Source: Anaerocolumna cellulosilytica
GTDB lineage: Bacteria; Bacillota; Clostridia; Lachnospirales; Lachnospiraceae
DNA length: 64,000 bases
NCBI RefSeq assembly: GCF_014218335.1
Contig: NZ_AP023367.1
Coordinates: 738,501-802,500 of the forward strand
Direction of reading: 5' to 3'
The first letter of the stretch is position 1. Each line of letters opens with the position of its first letter. A model generated the notes under the pieces. It was not told the DNA's origin, did not search any database, and saw only the letters and a list, made by a program, of their open reading frames with translations. Of the stretch, positions 17,942 through 26,773 are shown piece by piece. A program made the translations under genes and the position numbers.

Positions 17942-19594
17942 TTATTGAAATATTTTTAATAGCTTTAGTTTTCCGGACAGTCTTATCAGTTTGTCTCCCA
18001 AAGGAAAATGTTCAACCTCTTCTTTAGTCAGAACGCCTGTCTTAATAATTCCGATAAAATATACCAATATACCCGATACAACAGCAATCATTAAAGAAAT
18101 ACTGTTCTTTTTGAAAACTTTATTACACAACTCATACACGATGGCTGTAAGAATCCCCATAATAACAGCAATAAGTGAAGGTGTTAAAAACATTTTCATA
18201 AAAGGCAGTGTAAAATCCCTATTCAGGCTTTTTCGTATAGATATCCAGTTTAATACGCACATAGACATAGAATAAACAAAAGCAGCTATTAGTAAGCTAT
18301 ATAGTTTTAAATCTGTAAATAGCAGCAGAGGTAGTAGTATAACAGTCTGAAGTGCTAAAGAGGCTGCGGCATTTATGACAGGCAGTTTTACCTGTCCAAT
18401 TGCTTGTAAAACTGCATTTGTGATGGTGGACAAGGCATAAAATATAATAGTAAGGCTTAAGCCGCGCAGAAGACTTACAGTCAATCCAATGGATTCTGCC
18501 TGGTTAAAAAGAAGACGAACTATGGGTTTTGATAAAGCCGCTATTCCTATTGCAGAAGGGATGGCGATTAATAGGGCAGAGCGGATGGAGGCGGTTATCT
18601 TTTGCTCCGTATCTTTTAACTCACCTCTTGCAAAGCTGGCAGAAAGTTCAGGAATTATGGCAGATGACATGGCGGAAGCGATGGCAATGGGTATGTTGGC
18701 AATTACTACTGCTTTACCAGAAAATATACCATAATAAGTGGAGGCACTTTTAAAGGTGTAGTTGTGTTTTGATATCATAGACTGGATATAAAGTGATTGG
18801 TTTAAGGTGGTGTTAAAATTATAAATAAAGGTGCTTAAGATGACAGGGGTAACCATATTGATGATAATTTTTAATATGTTTCCATATGGCAATACCTGTT
18901 TGTTATCATCATGGGAGCACTCTAAGGTTTTGACGGTTGATTTACGGTTAATTAAGTAGATAAACAGCATAAATACTAAAGCGGTCAGGACCCCTGCACC
19001 GGTTCCCAAAGCACTTCCTGAGGCGCCATATACAGCCTGTACAGAGGCTCCTTTACCGGTTGCCATATCCATAAGGAAGTAGGCAGCAATCAGGCTTACT
19101 GCTGCATTAATAAGTTGTTCTAAAACCTGGGATATGGCTGTTTGCACCATGGTTCCTCTGGCCTGATAATATCCTCGAAATACGCCTAAAATACCTGAGA
19201 GAAAAATAGTAGGAGCAAAGATTCTAAGAATAGGAACTGCTTCTGTTTTTACTAGTAATCCGGCACAAAAATAGGTAAACAGACTGGCAATACTACCGGC
19301 GGCTACTACATAAAACAAGGAGCACAAAAAGATACGGCGTGCATTCTTGTACTCGCCTACAGCCAGTCTCTGAGCAATAATTTTTGAGATGGCCGACGGG
19401 ATACTATAGGAGGAAACCAGTAATATAATTGTGTAAATATTATAAGCAACGCTATAGTATCCATTACCTTCGTCGCCGATAATACCTGCTAGTGGGCTTC
19501 GATACAACGAGCCGATAAGGCGGCAGATGATACCTGCTACAGCCAGAATTCCGGCTTGCTTGATAAAGCTGTTTTGATTCTTTTTATTTGTCAT
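17942..19594 (-). CDS. SpoVB/MurJ-like polysaccharide flippase (MOP superfamily)
   Basis: A 550-residue polytopic membrane protein with about 14 hydrophobic segments. The N-terminus FIKQAGILAVAGIICRLIGSLYRSPLAGIIGDEGNGYY is typical of the SpoVB/Wzx-like branch of the MOP flippases. These proteins move lipid-linked sugar or peptidoglycan precursors across the membrane, and SpoVB acts in spore cortex formation. The longest frame starts at 19663, but a TATAAT-like -10 (19644-19649, minus strand) lies inside that extension, so a start at 19606 or 19594 is preferred. It is divergent from the LacI-type regulator. Confidence 0.8.
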   Translation of the reverse strand: MTNKKNQNSFIKQAGILAVAGIICRLIGSLYRSPLAGIIGDEGNGYYSVAYNIYTIILLVSSYSIPSAISKIIAQRLAVGEYKNARRIFLCSLFYVVAAGSIASLFTYFCAGLLVKTEAVPILRIFAPTIFLSGILGVFRGYYQARGTMVQTAISQVLEQLINAAVSLIAAYFLMDMATGKGASVQAVYGASGSALGTGAGVLTALVFMLFIYLINRKSTVKTLECSHDDNKQVLPYGNILKIIINMVTPVILSTFIYNFNTTLNQSLYIQSMISKHNYTFKSASTYYGIFSGKAVVIANIPIAIASAMSSAIIPELSASFARGELKDTEQKITASIRSALLIAIPSAIGIAALSKPIVRLLFNQAESIGLTVSLLRGLSLTIIFYALSTITNAVLQAIGQVKLPVINAAASLALQTVILLPLLLFTDLKLYSLLIAAFVYSMSMCVLNWISIRKSLNRDFTLPFMKMFLTPSLIAVIMGILTAIVYELCNKVFKKNSISLMIAVVSGILVYFIGIIKTGVLTKEEVEHFPLGDKLIRLSGKLKLLKIFQ

Positions 19595-19695
19595 TTGTAA
19601 CCTCATTGTGTTAATACATTCATTTTTGTAGTGCTTTCTGCCTATTATACCAAAATTAGACAAGATTAGCTAGTGTCATATCATTTATTTAGAGC

Positions 19696-19744
19696 TTGCA
19701 AATCTGAGCCATATATGTTACATTGAATAAAATGAAACGTTTCA
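19696..19744 (+). promoter_or_regulatory. promoter and LacI-type operator of the regulator gene
   Basis: TTGCAA (19696-19701), 17 bases, TACATT (19719-19724), followed just after the expected start site by the perfect palindrome TGAAACGTTTCA (19733-19744). The same palindrome, extended to TTGAAACGTTTCAA, precedes the dehydrogenase operon, so the regulator probably represses itself as well as the operon. Confidence 0.65.
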
Positions 19745-19758
19745 AAAAGGTGGAGACT

Positions 19759-20688
19759 ATGGCAACTATCAAAGATGTGGCAAAGGCAGCACAGGTTTCT
19801 GTGGGAACTGTATCCAGATATTTGAATGGGGAACAGCTAAAGCAGAGAAATCAGGAAGCAATTGAACAGGCTATTATGCAGTTAGGTTATGAAGCCAATG
19901 CCATTGCACGGAGTATGAAAACCGGAAAATCCATGGCAATTGGCGTAATAGTTCCCTTTCTGGCCAATATGTTTAGTATGCGTGTTATTGAGAGTATTGA
20001 ACAAGAACTTCAAAAATATAACTACTGTGTCATAATTACAGATTGCAGTGGTGACAAAGAGAAAGAGCTAGAACGTATTGAATTCTTAAAAGGCAGACAG
20101 GTAGACGGGATAGTACTTATGCCAAGTGGATTTCAGTCTTTTGAACTTAGAAAGGCAGTGGGAGATACGCCTCTTGTTCTGATTGACAGGATTTTAGAAA
20201 AACCTGTTTTTGATTCTGTCGTAGCCGACAATGAAGGAATGACTTATGAGAGTGTTTGCCGTTTGCTTGAAACTGGAATTCGAAAAATAGGCATTATAGA
20301 AGGACCTAATTATATATCAACAGCAAGACAGCGACGCGAAGGATATATCAGGGCATTAAAAGCGTTCGGAATCAAAGAAAAGTACAGGGCAGTATGTAAG
20401 GAGTACAGTTTTAAAGAAGGCTATGAGGGTATGAAAAGGCTGGAGCAATATCAGTTAGAGGCGGTTTTTGCCAGTAACTATGAGCTTTCAGCAGGTGCTG
20501 TCAATGCCAATGACAGGGAAGATATTCGAATCTTGGGGTTTGATACCTTTGAAATCCCCGTCAGGTTTCAGGAAAATTATACTGGCATCAGGCAGCCGGT
20601 GGAAGAACTGGGAAGATTGGCTGCAAAACTCTTAGTTGAAAGGATGAATCAGCCGGATAAAGAAATCAGCAATATGGTCATAGGTTAA
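19759..20688 (+). CDS. LacI family transcriptional regulator
   Basis: A 309-residue repressor. The N-terminal helix-turn-helix is ATIKDVAKAAQVSVGTVSRYLNG, the hinge helix lies around residues 47-60, and a periplasmic-binding-protein-like sensor domain follows (SMAIGVIVPFLANMFS onward). The start at 19759 places ATIKDVA at the N-terminus as usual and has GGTGGAG before it; the longer frame from 19723 would run through the operator. It sits directly before a dehydrogenase-dehydrogenase-amidohydrolase operon with a matching operator, so it is a local sugar-responsive regulator. The inducer is unknown. Confidence 0.85.
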   Translation: MATIKDVAKAAQVSVGTVSRYLNGEQLKQRNQEAIEQAIMQLGYEANAIARSMKTGKSMAIGVIVPFLANMFSMRVIESIEQELQKYNYCVIITDCSGDKEKELERIEFLKGRQVDGIVLMPSGFQSFELRKAVGDTPLVLIDRILEKPVFDSVVADNEGMTYESVCRLLETGIRKIGIIEGPNYISTARQRREGYIRALKAFGIKEKYRAVCKEYSFKEGYEGMKRLEQYQLEAVFASNYELSAGAVNANDREDIRILGFDTFEIPVRFQENYTGIRQPVEELGRLAAKLLVERMNQPDKEISNMVIG

Positions 20689-20746
20689 CAGTTTAATAGA
20701 CAGTTAACCTTGGACAAAATTTGCAGTGCTATTTTTTACTATTTAT

Positions 20747-20760
20747 TTGAAACGTTTCAA
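20747..20760 (+). promoter_or_regulatory. LacI-type operator of the dehydrogenase operon
   Basis: A perfect 14-bp palindrome, TTGAAACGTTTCAA, lies 23 bases before the start of the first operon gene. It matches the site at 19733-19744. Confidence 0.75.
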
Positions 20761-20783
20761 CTTTGTAAGGAGGAGAAAACGAT

Positions 20784-21989
20784 ATGAAAGTAAAGGCAAC
20801 CTATTTTCAAAATGATAAGGAAAAACCTTTGGTTTATGGGGAAGTAGAGCTAATTGACCCACCTAGAAGAAGACTAAGAGGAGAAGAAGAAAAGAAGGGA
20901 ATTTTAGCAGAGAGTGTAATTGTAGGCTTTTGTGGAACTGACCATGAACTAATGAAGATGGGACAGGAGGGAAGACTTTCAAATAAGTTTCCAAAAGGGC
21001 AAGAAAGATTAATCAATGGACACGAAGGTTTAGTATGGATACCTTCTGAGGAGAGATTTGCAATTGTACTAATCCGTGGGGGCAACAGCTATGATCCCAC
21101 CAGATATACAGAAGAGGAGTCCTATTTTGAGTATGGCTGTGATGGTGCCGATGGCTTATTTTCCGATAAAAATTATTATCATCCGGATATGCTTTTAAAA
21201 ATTCCAGACGGTTTTGTAAAGAATGGAAAGATTGCATTATCTTTTGCAAAGAAGATGGTTTTTCCGGATCCTTACGCTTGTATGGTATTTCAAAGGGAGA
21301 GGATGGAGGACTTAGGAGCAGCTCATAATTTTAGAATGGAGATGGCGAAACATAAGTGCAGTGAAGCAGAGGCCAGAGAACATGCCAGAAAGCAGTTATT
21401 TGCAAGAACCGTTATCTTCGGACTTGGAACTACCGGTATGTTTATGGGAGACCTTATCAGACAGAAATATCCGGAAGCAAAGATTGTATTTGTTGGAAGA
21501 AGTGAGGAAACAGACCTTAAAGTAGTATTTGCCAAAGAGCAGACAGGAGCAGTGTATGTACAGAACCATTATAAATCGACAGAAGATTTGGCTGGTGCTG
21601 TTATTGTTGCTTTAGGAGGAAAAGCAACTGCATTTATTGGAGTCAGCGGCACCAATGTGGAGCATGAACTGGCCTTTAAACAGGAGGTTTTAGGTTGTAA
21701 TGGGGTTTATAACAGCTTTTCTTTGGGACCTCAGATACAGTTTGATACGATGCCTTTTGGGTTTAAAAACCACTTAATTATGGGTTCTATTAATTTCAGA
21801 CAAGACCATATGGAAGAAGCTATTCGTATTCTTACAGACAGTCGTTATGATGAAATCGTGGAACTAATTGAAAAAGAGGAATTTATAAGGAATCCCTTGG
21901 CTGCATATGAGAATAAAATATATGCAAAGGGAGCTCCATTAAAGACAGCCGTCGTTTGGAATCCGGATTATATTGATTTTTCCAGATAA
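20784..21989 (+). CDS. medium-chain dehydrogenase, glucose 1-dehydrogenase-like
   Basis: A 401-residue member of the zinc-type medium-chain dehydrogenase/reductase superfamily, closest in layout to glucose 1-dehydrogenases. It has the GFCGTDHE block near residue 50 (catalytic-zinc region), INGHEGLV near residue 76, and a Rossmann-type VIFGLGTTGMFMGDLI near residue 211. The C-terminus (PFGFKNHLIMGSINF) also fits the glucose dehydrogenase group. It would oxidise a sugar or polyol with NAD(P). AAGGAGG precedes the ATG. It leads an operon with a second dehydrogenase and an amidohydrolase under the LacI-type operator. Confidence 0.7.
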   Translation: MKVKATYFQNDKEKPLVYGEVELIDPPRRRLRGEEEKKGILAESVIVGFCGTDHELMKMGQEGRLSNKFPKGQERLINGHEGLVWIPSEERFAIVLIRGGNSYDPTRYTEEESYFEYGCDGADGLFSDKNYYHPDMLLKIPDGFVKNGKIALSFAKKMVFPDPYACMVFQRERMEDLGAAHNFRMEMAKHKCSEAEAREHARKQLFARTVIFGLGTTGMFMGDLIRQKYPEAKIVFVGRSEETDLKVVFAKEQTGAVYVQNHYKSTEDLAGAVIVALGGKATAFIGVSGTNVEHELAFKQEVLGCNGVYNSFSLGPQIQFDTMPFGFKNHLIMGSINFRQDHMEEAIRILTDSRYDEIVELIEKEEFIRNPLAAYENKIYAKGAPLKTAVVWNPDYIDFSR

Positions 21990-22107
21990 ACATTACTTTG
22001 AATTGTAAGCAAGTAAAGGCCGCAGATAGGAGCAAGGTTGAAGGAAAGTATTGAAAGATAATAAGGATGTCACAAAACGATTCTTTCAACTCATAGTATT
22101 GTAGCTG

Positions 22108-22147
22108 TATCGCAGGCATGCCTACGATATGCATTAGGAGAGCTAAA
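22108..22147 (+). promoter_or_regulatory. hairpin leader before second dehydrogenase
   Basis: Ten-base arms (22108-22117 and 22120-22129) pair with one mismatch, followed by TTAGGAG and the start at 22148. It resembles the class A leaders (hairpin directly before the ribosome site) but lacks the AGATNGGAG word. Confidence 0.45.
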
Positions 22148-23161
22148 ATGAAAACAGTATTGATCACAGAACCATATAAAATCCAGGTCACTGAGACTGG
22201 TATGCCAGAAATCAAAGAGGGCGAAGCACTTCTTCGTATTAAATATTGTGGAATTTGCGGAGCGGATGTATCCAGCTATACTGGTAATCAGCCTTTTACC
22301 ACATATCCTAGAATACCGGGACATGAGTTCAGTGCAGAAATTGTTGAAATTGGTACAAATAAAAAAGGTCTGAAATCAGGGGATTTCGTAACTGCCAATC
22401 CGTATTTTAATTGCGGGGAATGTTATTCCTGTAAAAGAGGATTTGTAAATTGTTGTACCGACAACCAAACCATGGGAGTACAAAGAGACGGAAGTTTCAG
22501 TGAGTACATAGCAATGCCCATAGAACGCATATTTAGCGGAAAAGGATTAGATGCAAAGCAGCTTGCATTGATTGAACCATTTTCCATTGGATACCATGCA
22601 TTATCCAGAACGCAAATTAAGCCTACGGATAAGGTACTGGTAATAGGATCCGGACCGATTGGTCTATTTGCACTGATTAGTGCAAAATTACGTGGAGCCC
22701 ATGTCTATGTAGCAGATGTGCTGGACGGAAGGCTTGATATGGCAAGGGCTTATGGAGCAGATGGGGTCATTAACACCAGAACAAAAGATTTACAGACAGA
22801 GGTGAAGGAGATTACAGATGGTAATGGTTTTGATGTATGTGTGGAAGCCTGTGGACTGCCTGCTACCTTTTTAGCCAGTATTGAAGCAGCAGCTTTTGCA
22901 GGTACTATTATCTTAATTGGAAATGGTAAGCAGGAAACTGGTTTTAATCATTCAATTCTATTGAAAAAAGAATTGAATGTATTTGGCAGCAGGAACGCTT
23001 ATTCCTATGATTTTACTAACTTAATTGATATAGTAGCATCCGGACGAGTGGATGTAATGAAAATGGTAAGTGACATTTATCCTATAGACAAAGCAGATGA
23101 AGCTTTTAAAGCGTTGACCTCAAATACCGGAAATTTGATGAAAATATTAGTGGAGTTTTAG
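22148..23161 (+). CDS. zinc-dependent alcohol/polyol dehydrogenase
   Basis: A 337-residue medium-chain dehydrogenase of the sorbitol/threonine dehydrogenase type. Catalytic-zinc ligands are in CGICGADV (about residue 34-41) and GHEF (about 58). The structural-zinc cysteines are CGECYSCKRGFVNCC (about 86-100), and the NAD-binding VIGSGPIGLFALI is near residue 163. It would oxidise a secondary alcohol of a sugar or polyol. The ATG at 22148 has AGGAG correctly spaced; the frame extends to 22118 without ribosome site. Its stop is ten bases before the amidohydrolase. Confidence 0.85.
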   Translation: MKTVLITEPYKIQVTETGMPEIKEGEALLRIKYCGICGADVSSYTGNQPFTTYPRIPGHEFSAEIVEIGTNKKGLKSGDFVTANPYFNCGECYSCKRGFVNCCTDNQTMGVQRDGSFSEYIAMPIERIFSGKGLDAKQLALIEPFSIGYHALSRTQIKPTDKVLVIGSGPIGLFALISAKLRGAHVYVADVLDGRLDMARAYGADGVINTRTKDLQTEVKEITDGNGFDVCVEACGLPATFLASIEAAAFAGTIILIGNGKQETGFNHSILLKKELNVFGSRNAYSYDFTNLIDIVASGRVDVMKMVSDIYPIDKADEAFKALTSNTGNLMKILVEF

Positions 23162-23171
23162 GAGGAAGAAA

Positions 23172-24044
23172 ATGATAATTGATGCCCACCTGCATTTGTG
23201 GAAGAAACAAAAGGGAATTGTTGATGGATTACCGGTTTATGACTTAGGTGGTGGAAAAAGTATGTTTGGTAATGAAGTCAGACAGATGCTTCCTCCCTAT
23301 ATGGAGGATGGCTTTAACAGTGTGGAACGGCTGATTGCCAATATGGATTATGCCGGAGTGAACGGCTGTATAGTAACGCAGGAATATATTGACGGAAATC
23401 AGAATGCATATCTTTTAGAGGCAAAGAACAAATACCCTGACCGTCTTAAAATATGCAGCCTGTATGAAGAAACAGAAGATTATCTGCTTGAGGGATTTGA
23501 CGGTATTAAAATATGTGGGGGCAGATTAAGCAGAAAGAAGTTATCAGAACTATTACCTGTCTTTCAGGCAGCAAACGCTGCCGGTAAGTTTATATCCATA
23601 GATTTAGCAGAGGGAGCTGTTCAGGTTGAAGAACTAAGAGAACTTGTTGAAAAGTGTCCGGAGGTTAAAGTTGCAATCGGTCATTTTGGCATGGCAGGGC
23701 GAAAGGGATTTGAAGAACAGGTAAAGCTGGCTTGTTATAAAAATGTATATATTGAAAGCGGTGGTATTACCTGGTTGTTTCATAAAGAGTTTTATCCCTT
23801 TCCATCTGCGATAGATGCGATATTACAAGCCAGGGATATCTGTGGTATGGGTAAGTTAATGTGGGGAAGTGACTATCCTAGGACTATGACAGCCATAACC
23901 TATCCGATGTCCTTTGATTTTATTTTAAAGTCAGACCGTTTAACGAGCAGAGAAAAGGAACAGTTTCTATGGAAAACTGCGAAAGAATTTTATGGGTTTC
24001 CTGATTTTAAGAAGATACCTTATACTAAGAATATGGTAGAGTAA
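23172..24044 (+). CDS. amidohydrolase-2 family, sugar lactonase-like
   Basis: A 290-residue TIM-barrel metal-dependent hydrolase. It has the N-terminal IIDAHLHLW metal motif, IGHFGMAG near residue 170 and the MWGSDYPRT motif near 237, the usual set for the amidohydrolase-2 family. Members include lactonases that open sugar lactones made by dehydrogenases such as those encoded just upstream. The neighbouring genes therefore suggest oxidation of a sugar to its lactone followed by hydrolysis, which is inference. GGAGGAAG precedes the ATG. Confidence 0.8.
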   Translation: MIIDAHLHLWKKQKGIVDGLPVYDLGGGKSMFGNEVRQMLPPYMEDGFNSVERLIANMDYAGVNGCIVTQEYIDGNQNAYLLEAKNKYPDRLKICSLYEETEDYLLEGFDGIKICGGRLSRKKLSELLPVFQAANAAGKFISIDLAEGAVQVEELRELVEKCPEVKVAIGHFGMAGRKGFEEQVKLACYKNVYIESGGITWLFHKEFYPFPSAIDAILQARDICGMGKLMWGSDYPRTMTAITYPMSFDFILKSDRLTSREKEQFLWKTAKEFYGFPDFKKIPYTKNMVE

Positions 24045-24078
24045 TAAGGCTTACAACAAAGAGTAAGCTTATTGTTTC
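24041..24078 (+). terminator. intrinsic terminator
   Basis: ATAAGGCTTAC pairs with GTAAGCTTAT (one bulged base), followed by TGTTT. It closes the dehydrogenase operon. Confidence 0.65.
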
Positions 24079-24121
24079 TTCATAACAGAAGGAATGATAG
24101 GAACACAATCAATAGTGTATG

Positions 24122-24167
24122 AAAAGCGATATGGCTTTCTTCTCAATGGAAAGTCATACCGCTTTTA
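24122..24167. terminator. hairpin with A and T flanks (bidirectional terminator)
   Basis: AAAAGCG...TATGGCTTTC pairs with GAAAGTCATA...CGCTTTT with minor mismatches. It can stop the leftward serine hydrolase transcript and act as backup for the rightward operon. Confidence 0.65.
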
Positions 24168-24229
24168 TTGTACAGTATTATAAGGATACTGCCTTATTAG
24201 ATACATAGTATAAAGCTTGGCGACGGTTC

Positions 24230-26362
24230 TTATTTAGTATATCTAACCCGGATAGTTGAATTTGCATCACCTGCAAAGACAATATAACCGCCTTCCGGAA
24301 GGACAACAGTCGGGTCTTTTGATATATGATAATAGTTAACGCAGATACCATCAGCATTATATACAGCAAAGGAAGAATTTATGGGTAGAATCACATTTAT
24401 GGTCTTTTTCGCTGAATTTTTACCGATTTTATACCATTTAGCATAGCCATCCTCGCCAATTGTAGTGGTGAAAGTAGATTTTGAGGAAAGAGTACTAATA
24501 TGATTTTCAGCAATGCTAATTCGGCCTGCTATATCCAAGTACTCTTTGCCGTCCTTTTCATAAAAAGTAAAATCGATTAAGTCTCTGCCGGCAACCCCAG
24601 GTATCTGTATGGGGGATTTTGCATTATATTCGTCAATGATCGCAGAGGTAATGACATACCCTTTTAGTTCTTTAGGCATAATCATGCTGGAACCTAAGAT
24701 ACCCAAAGTATAGAGCTGAGAACTATATTTTTCATTTACCATAAAATAGCTTTCTTTCATTCTCTGCTCCCATAGTTTCTTTACACTTGCAGAGATGGGG
24801 TTATCAGAAAGTTTCTGGGCTTGATAGCCGGAGTCTCCTAACTGTGCAATTCCTGGTAAAAGGGAGTAGCCGCTGGCATATAAATAGGTCTTGCCGTTTT
24901 TCTCTTCTTTAAAGGAATAATACATACTTCCGTCCGTATAATAGAACTTACCGTCATCGGTATAAATAAATTTCTGTGGAGTTGCACCGGGGGTTAAGAG
25001 ATCTGTTATTGTCAGAGTACCACTTTTATCAATTTTAGCCTGTAGAAGAGAACTCCTCTGTCCGTAAACTCCTTGATTCTTTAAAAGTGCCTCAGGTACC
25101 TGGGTTTGAACAGGAGGTGTAAAAGTTTTGTCTGGATTGATTTTATCAATGGTACCTTTCTCTAGTAAAGCCTTTAGTAAGATTTCCTGACCCATAGCCT
25201 GATTATAGGTACTTGCACCTCCGGAGGATAGGATGGCTACTGCCATATTTTCATTGGGAAGTATAATTAAGCTGCCGTGATAATAGCTAGTATCACCACC
25301 TTTAACGACTGCTTTAATATTATAATCTTCAAAGGGATAGGTTTTTACACTGTCCCAGCCCAAACCGTAGGAGAGAAGAGCTGGCTCTGAATCTTCAGGC
25401 CAGATACCTCTTAAGTATTCAGGATATTCCATTGCTCTAGCAGAGGCACTGTATAATACATCAGAAGAATATGTACTCATAAATATCTCAGCAAAACGGC
25501 ATAAATCCTCGGCTGTGGAATAGATACCGCCGGCACCAATCATATTTAGGGATTCTTTAGGCAGAGCAGTATTACTTCCGGGAAGATAAGTTTTTGCCAG
25601 ATTACTGGATGGAAATGTATCCAATGGAGTTTTTGTATTGCTTAGTTTCAGAGGATTAGTAATGTTTTTACTAATATACTCTGTAAAGCTTACCCCGGAG
25701 ACTTTCTCTACCAATAACTCGGCAAGAGTAAAGCCATCGTTGGAATATACTGAATAGGCACCGGGATCTGCTTTTAACCGGGAGGATTTTAATTTTTCCA
25801 AAAAGTTGTTATAGGTAGAGAAGTCATTATCATCAAATAACATAGCACTTTCAAGAGTACTGCCCATAAGACCCGCTGAATGATTTAAAAGCATTCGAAC
25901 CGTTATATTTTTGTAACGTTCATCTGCCATTGTAAATTCGGGAATATACTGGGTAACCGGCGCGTCCAGGTCAACCTTCCCATCCTCTGACAATTGCATA
26001 ACGGCAGCCGTTGTAAATATCTTGCTAATTGATCCGATACCATACATGTTTGTATTGGTTAAAGGTGTGTTTGATTCCTTGCTGTAAACACCGGATTGTC
26101 CGGATACTGTTACGATGCCGTTGTCAATTACTGCATATTGCAAGCTTGTAACCCCATAAATACTAGTGAGGGTAGCAGCTTTTTTCTCGGCTAATTCTTT
26201 AACGGCTTCATAGCCGGTTTTAGTAGAGACTGTTTCAGCTTTTGCAGAAGTTGCATTAAGAGTCGCAGGTACCACCTGTGCAAAGGCTGCATGACTTGGC
26301 AGAACAACTAAGGAGAATGCCAGAATAATTGGAAGTTTGGTTCTTAAAAATTTCTTAAACAT
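24230..26362 (-). CDS. secreted serine hydrolase, class C beta-lactamase/PBP-like
   Basis: A 710-residue exported protein. Signal peptide at residues 1-29 (MFKKFLRTKLPIILAFSLVVLPSHAAFAQ). The catalytic domain has SISK (SxxK nucleophile and general base) near residue 110, YSN (YxN) near 205 and a HGS motif near 360, the signature order of class C beta-lactamase-like D-peptidases and esterases. A long C-terminal extension (about 420-710) is beta-rich and of unknown role. The substrate is probably cell-wall peptide or an ester; true beta-lactamase activity is not implied. ATG at 26362 begins the signal peptide; the frame is open back to TTG at 26407. Confidence 0.8.
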   Translation of the reverse strand: MFKKFLRTKLPIILAFSLVVLPSHAAFAQVVPATLNATSAKAETVSTKTGYEAVKELAEKKAATLTSIYGVTSLQYAVIDNGIVTVSGQSGVYSKESNTPLTNTNMYGIGSISKIFTTAAVMQLSEDGKVDLDAPVTQYIPEFTMADERYKNITVRMLLNHSAGLMGSTLESAMLFDDNDFSTYNNFLEKLKSSRLKADPGAYSVYSNDGFTLAELLVEKVSGVSFTEYISKNITNPLKLSNTKTPLDTFPSSNLAKTYLPGSNTALPKESLNMIGAGGIYSTAEDLCRFAEIFMSTYSSDVLYSASARAMEYPEYLRGIWPEDSEPALLSYGLGWDSVKTYPFEDYNIKAVVKGGDTSYYHGSLIILPNENMAVAILSSGGASTYNQAMGQEILLKALLEKGTIDKINPDKTFTPPVQTQVPEALLKNQGVYGQRSSLLQAKIDKSGTLTITDLLTPGATPQKFIYTDDGKFYYTDGSMYYSFKEEKNGKTYLYASGYSLLPGIAQLGDSGYQAQKLSDNPISASVKKLWEQRMKESYFMVNEKYSSQLYTLGILGSSMIMPKELKGYVITSAIIDEYNAKSPIQIPGVAGRDLIDFTFYEKDGKEYLDIAGRISIAENHISTLSSKSTFTTTIGEDGYAKWYKIGKNSAKKTINVILPINSSFAVYNADGICVNYYHISKDPTVVLPEGGYIVFAGDANSTIRVRYTK

Positions 26363-26454
26363 GTTTACACCATTGGTATCGCAAGTCAACTTACGATACC
26401 GCCACAAGATAAAGCATGATTCGTCAGTTGGAAGAAGTGTTGTGGCGTCCTTTC
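26363..26454 (-). promoter_or_regulatory. double-hairpin leader after GAAAGGAC (class B)
   Basis: Minus strand: GAAAGGAC (26454-26447), then GCCACAA (26446-26440) pairing with TTGTGGC (26407-26401), then a 12-bp hairpin (arms 26400-26389 and 26386-26375), then 12 bases to the ATG at 26362. No ribosome site lies next to the start. Confidence 0.5.
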
Positions 26455-26712
26455 TTTTTGTTATTTTCTTCCAAGCTCATACATTTGTATAGATAATTCA
26501 CCTGTTAAAAAGGCTGGCTAGCTTGGCAGCATATTAACTATGGTTTACAACATTATAGCACAGAATTGCTCATATTTGCTAATTTTAATATAATTTTAAT
26601 CCAATGTATGGAAATTATAATGAAATTCCTTAGGGAAAAGTGCTATAATGAAAGCACTAGGTAACTACATAAAGCTAGTTTCATAATTATATAAAGTAAA
26701 ATAAGTAAGTAA

Positions 26713-26773
26713 GAAAGGAATGCCACAGTAGTGGCAGTGCCGCATACCAATTGCGGTATCAAAGGTATTAAAA
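26713..26773 (+). promoter_or_regulatory. GAAAGGA plus two hairpins (class B leader)
   Basis: GAAAGGA (26713-26719) is followed by GCCAC/GTGGC (26722-26735). Two overlapping, mutually exclusive hairpins come next: CCGCA/TGCGG (26740-26756) and ATACC/GGTAT (26744-26759). A second AAAGG lies near the ATG. It mirrors the leader of the divergent serine hydrolase gene. Confidence 0.45.
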
